Source of the DNA: RPQJ01 sp963744735
Lineage (GTDB): Bacteria; Pseudomonadota; Gammaproteobacteria; Steroidobacterales; Steroidobacteraceae
Reading direction: 5' to 3'
Assembly (NCBI GenBank): GCA_963744735.1
Contig: CAVUVH010000005.1
Location: 327,384 to 391,383 of the forward strand
Length of the DNA stretch: 64,000 bases
Below are positions 9,502 to 17,933 of this stretch, in pieces. The notes beneath the pieces were generated by a model, which searched no databases, had not been told where the DNA came from, and saw only the letters and a list, made by a program, of their open reading frames with translations. The position numbers and the translations under genes were made by a program. Position 1 is the first letter of the stretch. The number at the start of each line of letters is the position of its first letter.

Positions 9502-10896
9502 TCAGAGCCGTCCCTCGGCCTTGCAGCGTTCGTAGGTCAGGTCCAGGCAGCGCCAGGCTTTCTCGGCCAGCTCGTCGAGCTGCTCCCGGTTGATCACCAG
9601 CGGCGGCGAAATGATCATCGTGTCGCGCACGGCGCGCATGACCAGACCGTTCTGGAAGCAGAAGTCACGGCAGATCGTGCCGACCTCGCCGCGGTTGGCA
9701 AAGAACGTGCGCGAACCCTTGTCCTTGACCAGTTCCAGCGCGCCGATCAGGCCGACCGAGCGCGCCTCGCCCACCAGCGGGTGCTCGGCCAGCTGCCGCC
9801 ACTTGCTGGCCAGGTAAGGCCCGGTCTCGTCGCGCGTGCGGGGGACCAGGTTTTCCTGCTGGATCAGCGTCAGGTTGACGCTGGCGACGGCGCAGGCCGC
9901 CGGGTGGCCGGAATACGTGAAGCCGTGGGCGAACTCGCCCCCCTTGTCGATGATCACCTCGGCGACACGGTCGCCGACCATGACGCCGCCGATCGGCAGG
10001 TAGCCGGACGACAGGCCCTTGGCGATCGTCATCAGGTCCGGGCGGATGCCGAAATGGTCGGAACCGAACCAGTGGCCGGTGCGACCGAAGCCGCAGATGA
10101 CCTCGTCGGCGACCAGCAGGATGCCGTAGCGGTCGCAGATCTTCTGGATCTCCGGCCAGTAGGTCTCCGGCGGGATGATCACCCCGCCCGCGCCCTGGAT
10201 CGGCTCGCCGATGAAGGCGGCGATCCGCTGCGGACCGACCTCGAGGATCTTCTGCTCGAGCGTCCGCGCGACCTGCACCCCGAATTCGGCGGGACCCAGC
10301 GTGCCGCCCTCGCCGTACCAGTACGGCTGGGGGATGTGGACGATGTCCGGGATCGGCAGGCCGCCCTGCTCGTGCATGAACCCCATGCCGCCGAGGCTCG
10401 CGCCCGCCATCGTGCTGCCGTGATAGGCGTTGACGCGGCTGATGATCACCTTGCGCTCGGGCTGCCCGAGCAGGTCCCAGTAGCGGCGCACCAGGCGCAC
10501 GACGGTGTCGTTGCCCTCGGATCCCGAGCCGGTGAAGAACACGCGGTTGAACTGCGGCGGGGTCAGGTCGACCAGCTGCTTCGCGAGCTCGATCGCCGGC
10601 GGATGGGCCGTCTGGAAGAAGCTGTTGTAGTACGGCAGCTCGAGCAGCTGCCGGTAGGCGGCCTCGGCCAGTTCCTTGCGGCCGTACCCCAGGTTGACGC
10701 ACCAGAGCCCCGCCATGCCATCGAGCATGCGGTTGCCGTCCGAGTCGTACAGGTACACGCCCTCGGCCTTGACGATCACCCGCGAGCCCTTGGCGTGCAG
10801 GTTCTTGTAGTCCGTGAACGGGTGCAGGTAATGCTGGCGGTCCAGTTCCTGCCACTGGGCGGTGGTTTTGTCCGCGATGTAGGGGGATGGCTTCAT
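9502..10896 (-). CDS. spuC: Putrescine--pyruvate aminotransferase (SpuC-type, class III)
   Basis: Class III PLP aminotransferase of 464 residues, intact. The cofactor-binding DEVICGFGRTG is at residues 264-274 and the Schiff-base lysine is K293 in TIAKGLSSGYLPIGG. Other marks are GLWCVNLGYGR and FFTGSGSEGND. SpuC-type enzymes transaminate putrescine (also cadaverine and other diamines) with pyruvate, giving 4-aminobutyraldehyde and alanine. Position between the potF genes and puuA supports this. The start ATG at 10896 is followed by KPSPYIADKTTAQWQELD. Beta-alanine/pyruvate or other omega-transaminase activity cannot be excluded. Confidence 0.92.
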   Translation of the reverse strand: MKPSPYIADKTTAQWQELDRQHYLHPFTDYKNLHAKGSRVIVKAEGVYLYDSDGNRMLDGMAGLWCVNLGYGRKELAEAAYRQLLELPYYNSFFQTAHPPAIELAKQLVDLTPPQFNRVFFTGSGSEGNDTVVRLVRRYWDLLGQPERKVIISRVNAYHGSTMAGASLGGMGFMHEQGGLPIPDIVHIPQPYWYGEGGTLGPAEFGVQVARTLEQKILEVGPQRIAAFIGEPIQGAGGVIIPPETYWPEIQKICDRYGILLVADEVICGFGRTGHWFGSDHFGIRPDLMTIAKGLSSGYLPIGGVMVGDRVAEVIIDKGGEFAHGFTYSGHPAACAVASVNLTLIQQENLVPRTRDETGPYLASKWRQLAEHPLVGEARSVGLIGALELVKDKGSRTFFANRGEVGTICRDFCFQNGLVMRAVRDTMIISPPLVINREQLDELAEKAWRCLDLTYERCKAEGRL

Positions 10897-10917
10897 GGAG
10901 GACGGTGTCCGTAATCG

Positions 10918-11047
10918 GTGAAAGGGGCTAGGGGCTAGGGACTAGGGACTAGGGGTAGGGACTAGTCGGATAAGAGGTGCAGTCGAGGATCTTCCAGTCG
11001 TGCCGCCTTCCGACTAACCCCTATCCCCTAACCCCTAGCCCCTTCAC
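10918..11047. repeat. G-rich imperfect inverted repeat (GGGGCTA-type units)
   Basis: Left arm 10918-10970 is a run of G3-4 tracts separated by CTA, ACTA or TA; right arm 11009-11047 is its approximate reverse complement (C-rich). Both arms begin GTGAAnGGGGCTAGGGG when read inward and end with TCGGA near a 38-bp spacer. It fills the gap between spuC and puuA, ending 2 bp before the puuA stop codon. The G-rich strand meets the simple G-quadruplex pattern. A related G-rich stretch lies at 63921-63953. Confidence 0.75.
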
Positions 11048-11049
11048 TC

Positions 11050-12387
11050 TTACACATTCAGCAGCAGGTGCTCCCGCTCCCAGCTGCTGATGACCTGCAG
11101 GAAGGTGTCCTGCTCGCTTTCCTTCACGGCAGTGTAGGCCAGCACGAAGCGGTCGCCGAGGGTGTCGATCAGCGGCCGGCAGTCGCGCAGCAGCCGCACC
11201 GATTCCTCGAGGCTGCGCGGCAGGTTGAACGGCAGGTCGTAGGCGCTGCCGGAGACGGGCTCCGACGGCTTCAGGCCTTCCATCATGCCGAGGTAGCCGC
11301 AGGCGAGCGATGCGGCCAGCGCCAGGTACGGATTGGCATCGGCCCCGGCCAGGCGGTTCTCGACGCGGCGGTTGTCCGGGTTCGAGATCGGCACGCGCAG
11401 GCCGGCGGTGCGGTTGTCGTAGCCCCACTGCGTGTTGATGGGCGCCAGGTGCCGCAGGATGATGCGGCGGAACGAATTCACGTTGGGCGCGAACAGCGCC
11501 ATCGCCTGCGGCAGGTACTTCTGCAGGCCGGCGATGTGCGAGAAGAACAGCTGCGTCGGGTTGCCGTCCTTGTCGCTGAACACGTTCTTGCCGGTCTTCG
11601 CGTCGACGATGCTCTGGTGGATGTGCATCGCGCTGCCGGGCTCGCGCGCCATCGGCTTGGCCATGAAGGTGGCGTACATCTTGTGGCGGAACGCGGCCTC
11701 GCGCGCCGTGCGCTTGAACATGAACACCTGGTCGGCCAGCGACATCGCGTCGCCGTGGATCAGGTTGATCTCCATCTGCGCCGCGCCGTCCTCGTGGATC
11801 AGCGTGTCGATCTCGATCTCCTGCGCCTCGCAGAACGCGTAGATGTCGTCGAACAGCGGGTCGAACTCGTTGACGGCGGCGATGCTGTAGGACTGGCGGC
11901 CGATTTCCGGCCGGCCCGAGCGGCCCACCGGCGGCTTCAGCGGGTAGTCGGCGTCGATGTTGGGCTCGACCAGGTAGAACTCGAGTTCGGGTGCCACGAT
12001 CGGCTTCCAGCCCTTCTGCTCGTACAGGTCGAGGATGTGGCGCAGCACGTAGCGCGGCGCCATCGTCACCGGCCGGCCGTCCGAGTAGTAGCTGTCGTGG
12101 ATGACCTGCGCCGTCGGCTCGGCGGCCCACGGCACGACGCGCGTGGTCTTCGGGTCGGCCTTCAGCACGATGTCGATCTCGGACGGGCTGATGGCGCGGT
12201 CGTCGTCCGGATAATCGCCGGTCACGGTCTGCAGGAAGATGCTCTCGGGCATGCGCATGCCCTCGTCTTCCGCGAACTTCATCGCGGGCATGACCTTGCC
12301 GCGCGCGATGCCGGCCATGTCAGGGACCACGGCCTCGACTTCGGAGATGCCGTGTTCCTTGAAAAACTGCTGGATCGGGGTGCTCAT
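11050..12387 (-). CDS. puuA: Gamma-glutamylputrescine synthetase (glutamine-synthetase family)
   Basis: GS-like ligase of 445 residues. Motifs are VPDMAGIARGKVMPA at the N-terminus, ELEFYLVEP (metal-binding glutamates), the GSAMHIHQS loop and NRRVENRLAGADANPYLALAASLACG at the active site. PuuA joins putrescine to glutamate to start the gamma-glutamyl pathway. The start lies 6 bp after the amidotransferase stop, so the two are cotranscribed. It is more similar to PuuA/SpuI enzymes than to GlnA (no adenylylation-site region). A divergent second copy begins about 1 kb upstream. Confidence 0.92.
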   Translation of the reverse strand: MSTPIQQFFKEHGISEVEAVVPDMAGIARGKVMPAMKFAEDEGMRMPESIFLQTVTGDYPDDDRAISPSEIDIVLKADPKTTRVVPWAAEPTAQVIHDSYYSDGRPVTMAPRYVLRHILDLYEQKGWKPIVAPELEFYLVEPNIDADYPLKPPVGRSGRPEIGRQSYSIAAVNEFDPLFDDIYAFCEAQEIEIDTLIHEDGAAQMEINLIHGDAMSLADQVFMFKRTAREAAFRHKMYATFMAKPMAREPGSAMHIHQSIVDAKTGKNVFSDKDGNPTQLFFSHIAGLQKYLPQAMALFAPNVNSFRRIILRHLAPINTQWGYDNRTAGLRVPISNPDNRRVENRLAGADANPYLALAASLACGYLGMMEGLKPSEPVSGSAYDLPFNLPRSLEESVRLLRDCRPLIDTLGDRFVLAYTAVKESEQDTFLQVISSWEREHLLLNV

Positions 12388-12393
12388 GGGATT

Positions 12394-13150
12394 CTACTTT
12401 TTGGCGTTGATACGGGCGCGCGCCGCGTCGCCGAAGGCGGCGAACAGGGCGAGCGAAAAGGGATTCTTCAGGACCTGCCACTCCGGGTGCCACTGCACGG
12501 CCAGCGCAAAGCCCGGCGCCGCCGCGACGCGGAAGGCCTCGATCAGGCCATCGGGCGCGCGGGCTTCGACTTCGAGGCCGCGCGCCCAGCGTCTGCACGC
12601 CCTGCGCATGCACCGAATTGACCATGACCCGGTCCGCGCCGGCGAGTCCGTGCAGCAGACCGCCGCGGACGAGTTCGACCTCGTGCGCGGGCGCGTACTG
12701 CACCTCGAGCGGCTGCTCCTTGTCCTCGCGGTGGTCGCGCATGCCCGGCACCTCCTGCACCTTCTGCCAGAGCGTGCCGCCGAAGGCGACGTTCATTTCC
12801 TGGAAGCCGCGGCAGACCGCGAACAGCGGCAGGCCCGCCTCGATCGCGCGCGGGATCAACGGCAGCGTCGTCTCGTCGCGGTGCGGGTCGTGCAGGGTGT
12901 CGGGGTCGCTCGCCGGCCCGGCATAACGGTGCGGCTCGACGTTGGACGGGCTGCCGGTCAGCAGGATGCCGTCGAGATGCTCGAGCCAGGTGTCGAGGTC
13001 ACGCTCACCGAGCACAGGCATCAGGACCGGCACCGCGCCGGCCGCCTCGGCCACGGCGGCAATGTATTTTTCCCCGACGCAGTGGAAGGGGTGCGGACCC
13101 AGGATCCGGCGATCCGCGGGAATGCCGATCAATGGTTTGTGGCGAGCCAC
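12394..13150 (-). CDS. puuD: Gamma-glutamyl-GABA hydrolase (class I amidotransferase, PuuD/SpuA-like)
   Basis: Peptidase C26/class I glutamine amidotransferase that releases GABA from gamma-glutamyl-GABA. The nucleophile is in FAVCRGFQEMN and the catalytic His/Glu in VQWHPEWQ. A GTG start at 13150 yields ARHKPLIGIPADRR; in-frame upstream codons read into the regulatory gap and are unlikely. One frame break near 12588, in a GC-rich run, separates the nucleophile half from the WHPEW half. Correcting it gives 251 residues, the usual size. First gene of the minus-strand puuD-puuA unit. Confidence 0.9.
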
Positions 13151-13390
13151 GTTTAAAATCCTAGACGGCCACCAGGGGCGCGTCGTTCGGGGACGGGACG
13201 GATTAAACCATAGCGCCCCCCGCGGCGTCGCCAAGCAGCGCAAAAAAATGGCCAAAAATCAGCCTAAACATGGACTTGGACCGCGTCTTGACAGGCTCTC
13301 CGTCGGCTTGCCGGCCGGCGCGGCTAACGGCTATCCTGCTGCCTCCCCGGCGGCCCGGCCGTCGCTAAATCCTAAACAACGGGTGTCCTC

Positions 13391-14761
13391 ATGCCGCAGT
13401 TTGCGGAATACGGAGCCGCCGCCGCGTGGCTGCAGCGCAATCCGCAGGTGCGCTGCGTCGACCTGCTGCTCGCCGACCAGATGGGCATTCCCCGCGGCAA
13501 GCGCGTGACGGCAGCGGAACTCGCCGGCGTGCACTCGACCGGGCTGCTGCTGCCGGGCTCGATGTTCGCGCTCGACGTCCTCGGCGGCACGGTGCAGTGC
13601 ACCGGCCTGGGCTTCGACGAGGGCGACGCCGACCGCGTCTGCCTGCCGATCCCGGGCACGCTGGTGCCGGTGCCGTGGCTCGGCGAGCACGTCGCGCAGA
13701 TGCAGGTCAGCATGTACGAGCACGACCGCACGCCGTTCCACGGCGATCCGCGCCACGTGCTGGAGAGCGTCGTCGCGCGCTTCACGGCGCTCGGCCTGCG
13801 GCCAGTGATGGCCGTCGAACTCGAGTTCTACCTGGTCGACCGCGAGCGCACCGCGCAGGGCCACGCGCAACCGCCGCGCCAGCCGCTGACCGGCCGCCGC
13901 GAGACCAAGACGCAGATCAACTCGATGCAGGAACTCGACGAGTACTCGGCGGTGCTCGATGCGATGCAGGCCGCCGCGCGCGCGCAGGAGCTGCCCACGG
14001 GCACGATCCTGGCGGAGTACGGCCCGGGACAGTTCGAGGTCAACCTGCACCACGTCGACGATCCGCTGCTGGCCTGCGACCACGCGATCCGCCTGAAGCG
14101 GCTGATCAAGGGCGTGGCCCTGCAGCACGGCATGGAAGCGACCTTCATGCCCAAGCCCTACCGCGACCAGGCCGGCAGCGGCGCGCACCTTCATGTGAGC
14201 GTGGTCGACGCGGGCGGGCGCAACATCTTTGCCGCCGAGGACCCGCAGGGCAGCGCCGAGCTGCGCCATGCCATCGGCGGCCTGGCCGCAACCATGAACG
14301 ACGCCATGGCGATCTGCGCGCCCACCGCCAACTCGTATCGGCGCTTCCAGCCCGAGGCCTACGTGCCGCTCAACCCGAGCTGGTCGGTCAACAACCGCGG
14401 CGTCGCCTTCCGCGTGCCGCACGGGCCGCCCGACAGCCGGCGGGTCGAGCACCGCATCGCGGGCGCCGATGCCAATCCGTACCTGCTGTCGGCGATCGTG
14501 CTGGCGGGCATGCACCTGGGCCTGACGCGCAAGCTCGACCCGGGTCCGGTGCTGGCGGGCAACGCCTACCGCGACACCACGCCCACGATCCCGCAGTCCT
14601 GGCCGGAGGCCATCGGCGCGTTCGAGCGCAGCGAGTTCGCGCGCGAATACCTGGGCGAGCGCTTTGCGCAGCTGTTTGCACTGACGCGGCGCGGCGAGAT
14701 GCAGGATTTCAACTCCTACGTGTCCGCGCTCGACTACGACTGGTACCTGACCACGAGCTGA
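13391..14761 (+). CDS. puuA: Second gamma-glutamylputrescine synthetase-like protein
   Basis: GS-family ligase of 456 residues on the opposite strand from the other puuA. The N-terminal part VDLLLADQMGIPRGKRV is the same subfamily mark; AVELEFYLVDRE, GSGAHLHVSVVD and SRRVEHRIAGADANPYLLSAIVLAG complete the active site. It is followed after 4 bp by the PuuB-like oxidase, suggesting one transcript for the ligase and oxidase steps. The two PuuA copies are clearly diverged, so they may differ in amine substrate (putrescine, spermidine, ethanolamine or isopropylamine ligases exist in this family). Confidence 0.9.
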   Translation: MPQFAEYGAAAAWLQRNPQVRCVDLLLADQMGIPRGKRVTAAELAGVHSTGLLLPGSMFALDVLGGTVQCTGLGFDEGDADRVCLPIPGTLVPVPWLGEHVAQMQVSMYEHDRTPFHGDPRHVLESVVARFTALGLRPVMAVELEFYLVDRERTAQGHAQPPRQPLTGRRETKTQINSMQELDEYSAVLDAMQAAARAQELPTGTILAEYGPGQFEVNLHHVDDPLLACDHAIRLKRLIKGVALQHGMEATFMPKPYRDQAGSGAHLHVSVVDAGGRNIFAAEDPQGSAELRHAIGGLAATMNDAMAICAPTANSYRRFQPEAYVPLNPSWSVNNRGVAFRVPHGPPDSRRVEHRIAGADANPYLLSAIVLAGMHLGLTRKLDPGPVLAGNAYRDTTPTIPQSWPEAIGAFERSEFAREYLGERFAQLFALTRRGEMQDFNSYVSALDYDWYLTTS

Positions 14762-14765
14762 GCCG

Positions 14766-16049
14766 ATGCCCGTCCCGCACATCGATTCGTATTACGCGGC
14801 CTCGGCGCATCCTGCGCCGGACCGGCCGCCACTCGCAGGCGACATCGACGCCGACGTCTGCGTGGTGGGCGGCGGCATCGCCGGCTGCGCCACGGCACTG
14901 TTCCTGGCCGAGCGCGGCTACAAGGTCGTGCTGCTCGAGGGCCACCGCATCGCCTACGGCGCGTCGGGCCGCAGCGGCGGACAGGCGATCGTCGGTTACG
15001 CCTGCAGCCAGGACAAGCTGGTGGCGCAGGTCGGCCGCGACGACGCGAGGAAGATGTTCGACATCAGCGTCGAGGCCAACGACCTGATCAAGACGCTGGT
15101 GGCGAAGCACGGGATCGACTGCGACCTGCACTGGGGCCACCTGCACACCGCGATCAAGCCGCGGCAGGAGGCGGACCTGCGCGCCTGGCAGGAAGAGCTG
15201 GTCGAGGAATACGGCTACACGGGCACCCGCTGGCTCGACCAGGCGGAACTCGGCGCGGTGCTGAACACCGACCGGTACATCGGCGGCCTGCGCGACGATC
15301 GCAGCGGGCACCTGCACCCGCTCAACTACACGCTGGGGCTCGCGGCGGCGGCGGCCGCGGCCGGCGTGCAGATCTTCGAGCAGTCGATGGTCGTCGGCAT
15401 CGAGCACGGCGCGACCGTGCGGCTGCGCACGGCGAATGGTGCCACCGTGCGCGCGAAACATGTCGCGCTCTGCTGCAACGCCTTCATCGACGAGAAGATT
15501 TCCCGGCACCTGCGCGACCGCATCATGCCGGTCGGCACCTACATCATCGCCACCGAACAGCTGGGCCAGGCGCGGCTCGAGGCGCTGATGCGCGAGAACG
15601 TGGCGGTGTCGGACGTCAACTTCGTGCTCGACTACTTCCGTTGCTCGGACGACCACCGCCTGCTGTTCGGCGGCCGCGTCAGCTATTCGGGCCGTGATGC
15701 GCGCAACACCGCCAGCGCCACGCGTGTACGCATGCTGAACGTGTTCCCGTCACTGGCAGATGCGAAGATTGAGTACGCCTGGGGTGGCCACGTCGACATC
15801 ACCATGAGCCGCGCGCCGGACTTCGGCCGGCTCGCGCCGAACGTGTACTACCTGCAGGGTTTCTCGGGCCACGGCATCGCGCTCACGGGCATCGCCGGGC
15901 AGATGGTGGCCGAGACGATCGCCGGCCAGGCCGAGCGCTTCGACCTGTTCACGCGGCTCAAGCACCGGAAATTCCCCGGCGGCCCGGCGCTGCGGATGCC
16001 GGGGCTGGTGCTGGCGATGCTCTGGTTCCGGCTCAAGGACCTGCTGTGA
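14766..16049 (+). CDS. puuB: Gamma-glutamylputrescine oxidoreductase (FAD-dependent, PuuB/OrdL-like)
   Basis: DAO-fold flavoprotein of 427 residues. The FAD motif CVVGGGIAGCATALFLAERG lies at about residues 32-51, ASGRSGGQAIVGYACSQD is the PuuB/OrdL flavin-loop signature, and the C-terminus has YYLQGFSGHGIALTGIAGQ. PuuB oxidises gamma-glutamylputrescine to gamma-glutamyl-gamma-aminobutyraldehyde with H2O2 release. The product is the substrate of the aldehyde dehydrogenase at 25161-26669. It follows the puuA copy by 4 bp and converges with a lipoprotein gene 9 bp away. Confidence 0.93.
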   Translation: MPVPHIDSYYAASAHPAPDRPPLAGDIDADVCVVGGGIAGCATALFLAERGYKVVLLEGHRIAYGASGRSGGQAIVGYACSQDKLVAQVGRDDARKMFDISVEANDLIKTLVAKHGIDCDLHWGHLHTAIKPRQEADLRAWQEELVEEYGYTGTRWLDQAELGAVLNTDRYIGGLRDDRSGHLHPLNYTLGLAAAAAAAGVQIFEQSMVVGIEHGATVRLRTANGATVRAKHVALCCNAFIDEKISRHLRDRIMPVGTYIIATEQLGQARLEALMRENVAVSDVNFVLDYFRCSDDHRLLFGGRVSYSGRDARNTASATRVRMLNVFPSLADAKIEYAWGGHVDITMSRAPDFGRLAPNVYYLQGFSGHGIALTGIAGQMVAETIAGQAERFDLFTRLKHRKFPGGPALRMPGLVLAMLWFRLKDLL

Positions 16050-16058
16050 GGCTGCCGG

Positions 16059-16968
16059 TCAGGGCCTGACCTCGAACGAGGACTGCGTAGCCACGGTCAC
16101 CACCTGGCCGGCCGCGAGCGTCACTTCGCCACCCGTGCCGTGGGCAATCGCAGTGCCGGCCGCGCCACCGAGCAGGCCGCCCACCACCGAGCCGTTCTTG
16201 CTCGATACCTGGTGGCCGATGATCGCACCGGCCGCTGCGCCGCCGACGATCTTGGCGGTGTCCTTGCCCGTCTCGCTCTTGCCGACCTGCGCCAACGGCG
16301 CGTTGATCGACACGCTCGATCCGTTTGCCACGACCAGCGAATCGAAGCTGACACCCAGCGACGGCGTGCCGCCGACCTTCTTGCTGCCCGAGACGATCTG
16401 CGTGATCGAGCCCTGCACGGACGCGCCGGCCTTCGCCGCGCGCCGATCGCCGATCATCAGGTCGGATGCGAGTCGCGCCTCGACGCGGTCGCCGACCGCG
16501 TTCGTCTTGGTGCTGACCGGCGTGACGATCTCGAGTGCGAGTTGCGTGCCTGCGGGCACGACGATCGGGGTTGCCGGCGGCGCAGCCTTCGGCGCAGCGG
16601 TGGCCGCGCCGGCTTGGACGACACTCGATTTACTCGCCGCGGCCTGCTTGGCGGCCGCAGCCTGCTTCGGCGGCGGCTGCAGCAGCGGCATTCTCGGCAT
16701 CGCGCCTCGCCAGCTCCGCTTCCAGTTCTTTCTGCTTCAGCAGCGCCTCGCGGTCGGCGAGTTCCTTTTCCCGGGCGGCGAGTTCCGCGGCCTTGGCATC
16801 CGCGGCCGCTTGCGCCGCCGCCTGCTGCGCAGCCGCGTCTTCCGGCGCCGTCGCCTGGGCCGCGGAATCGGTCGCCGCCGGCGGCGAGGACTTGCCACAG
16901 CCCGTCACTCCCAGTGCCAGGGTGAACGCGGTCAACAGCAGGACTCGAACGGGAGCGGCGTTTCGCAT
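16059..16968 (-). CDS. Glycine-zipper lipoprotein with Ala-rich coiled coil, unknown role
   Basis: The start ATG at 16968 gives a lipoprotein signal with TGCGKSS (Cys near residue 24). An Ala/Glu/Lys-rich coiled coil follows (about residues 40-95, EKELADREALLKQKELEAEL). A frame break near 16685, inside a GCC repeat, separates it from the second half. That half carries VVPAGTQLALEIVTPVSTKTNAVGD, a beta domain common in secreted proteins where it follows 'PAGT', then a glycine zipper (VGGAAAGAIIGHQV, VGGLLGGAAGTAIAHG) that may insert in a membrane. Corrected length is 302 residues. Not recognised as a named protein. Confidence 0.78.
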
Positions 16969-17123
16969 GGCGGTCACTGTCAGGATGCAGGGATGCAATA
17001 CGGTACTCCAGGCGCCGCCCCGCGCACAGCCGGGGTGGCGGAGTGAGCACTCGATCACGACATCACGCTGCCATGCCCCGCCCGTTGCGCGGCTGGGGCT
17101 CCGGCATTGCGCCGCCCCGAATC

Positions 17124-17483
17124 TCAGCCTTCGCCGCCGTAGCTGCAGCCGCTGGTGCAGGTCTCGTGCACGACCACACGCGCCAGCAGGGGCAGCGACG
17201 GCTGCAGTTCGCGCCAGATGTAGCGCGCCAGGTTCTCGCTGGTCGGGTTGTCGAGGCCCGGCACGTCGTTGAGGTAGTGATGGTCGAGCCGCTGGTAGAT
17301 CGGCTCGAACGCGCGCTTGATGTCGGCGAAGTCCATCACCCAGCCCAGGCGCGGGTCGACCTCGCCGCTGACGTGCAGCTCGACGCGGAACGAATGGCCG
17401 TGGACGCGCGCGCACTTGTGCCCCGCCGGCACGTGCGGCAGGCGGTGCGCGCTTTCGAGCGTGAAGGTCTTGAAGATCTCCAA
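17124..17483 (-). CDS. queD: 6-carboxy-5,6,7,8-tetrahydropterin synthase QueD
   Basis: QueD of 119 residues in the queuosine/7-deazaguanine pathway, converting dihydroneopterin triphosphate to carboxytetrahydropterin. Zinc ligands are His13 (ESAHRLP), His28 and His30 (VHGHSF). Catalytic Cys24 lies in GHKCARVHGH, Asp67-His68 in LDHHYLND and Glu107 in VHETCTSGCSYGG. Length and motif spacing are standard. The other queuosine genes are not in this window. Confidence 0.95.
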   Translation of the reverse strand: MEIFKTFTLESAHRLPHVPAGHKCARVHGHSFRVELHVSGEVDPRLGWVMDFADIKRAFEPIYQRLDHHYLNDVPGLDNPTSENLARYIWRELQPSLPLLARVVVHETCTSGCSYGGEG

Positions 17484-17495
17484 CGGTGACGCGTC

Positions 17496-17903
17496 TCAGT
17501 ACTTCTTGGGCCGGTCGAGGCAGTCGTTGATGAACCTGCGCCGCTGGTCGCCGCTCAGGCGCTTGCTGTCGGCCTGCTGGTAGCAGTTGCGGTCGCTGCT
17601 GTAGCGCCGGTAGTCGTAGTTATTGCGGCTGCCGCGCTCCTCGCACCACTCGGTCCATTCCTTGCGGTCCTGGCCCTTGAGGTTGCGCTCGTTGGCGCGG
17701 TGATTGCACTCCGACACCACGCTGCCGTGATTCGGGTCGCCGCCCTTGTCCTTCGACTTGCCCTGGTCGTCATCGCGGTCGTCGTATTGCTGGGACTTGC
17801 CGCCCTTGTTGCCCTTGTCCGCGGGCGGATCCGCCAGCGCGACCGGCGCCAGCACGATGCCCAGCGCCAGCGCGGCGAGCAAGGAAGTGAATCTGGTGTT
17901 CAT
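17496..17903 (-). CDS. Secreted PsiF-repeat protein
   Basis: 135 residues with a cleavable signal peptide (about 1-24, ending VALADPP). A charged low-complexity spacer (KGNKGGKS, DDRDDDQGKSKDK) is followed by two copies of a Cys...LKG..R..(W/F)..C unit: CNHRANERNLKGQDRKEWTEWC (about residues 66-87) and CYQQADSKRLSGDQRRRFINDC. These match the PsiF repeat of phosphate-starvation-inducible PsiF, whose function is unknown. It sits 12 bp upstream of queD on the same strand. The two paired cysteines per repeat suggest disulfides in the periplasm. Confidence 0.85.
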   Translation of the reverse strand: MNTRFTSLLAALALGIVLAPVALADPPADKGNKGGKSQQYDDRDDDQGKSKDKGGDPNHGSVVSECNHRANERNLKGQDRKEWTEWCEERGSRNNYDYRRYSSDRNCYQQADSKRLSGDQRRRFINDCLDRPKKY

Positions 17904-17933
17904 GCAGCCTCCGGGGAGTGTTGGTCCCGAATA

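Noticed and set aside
10918..11047. Minisatellite or array of direct repeats
   Set aside because: The units are irregular in length and the two blocks are inverted, so a hairpin element fits better than a tandem array.
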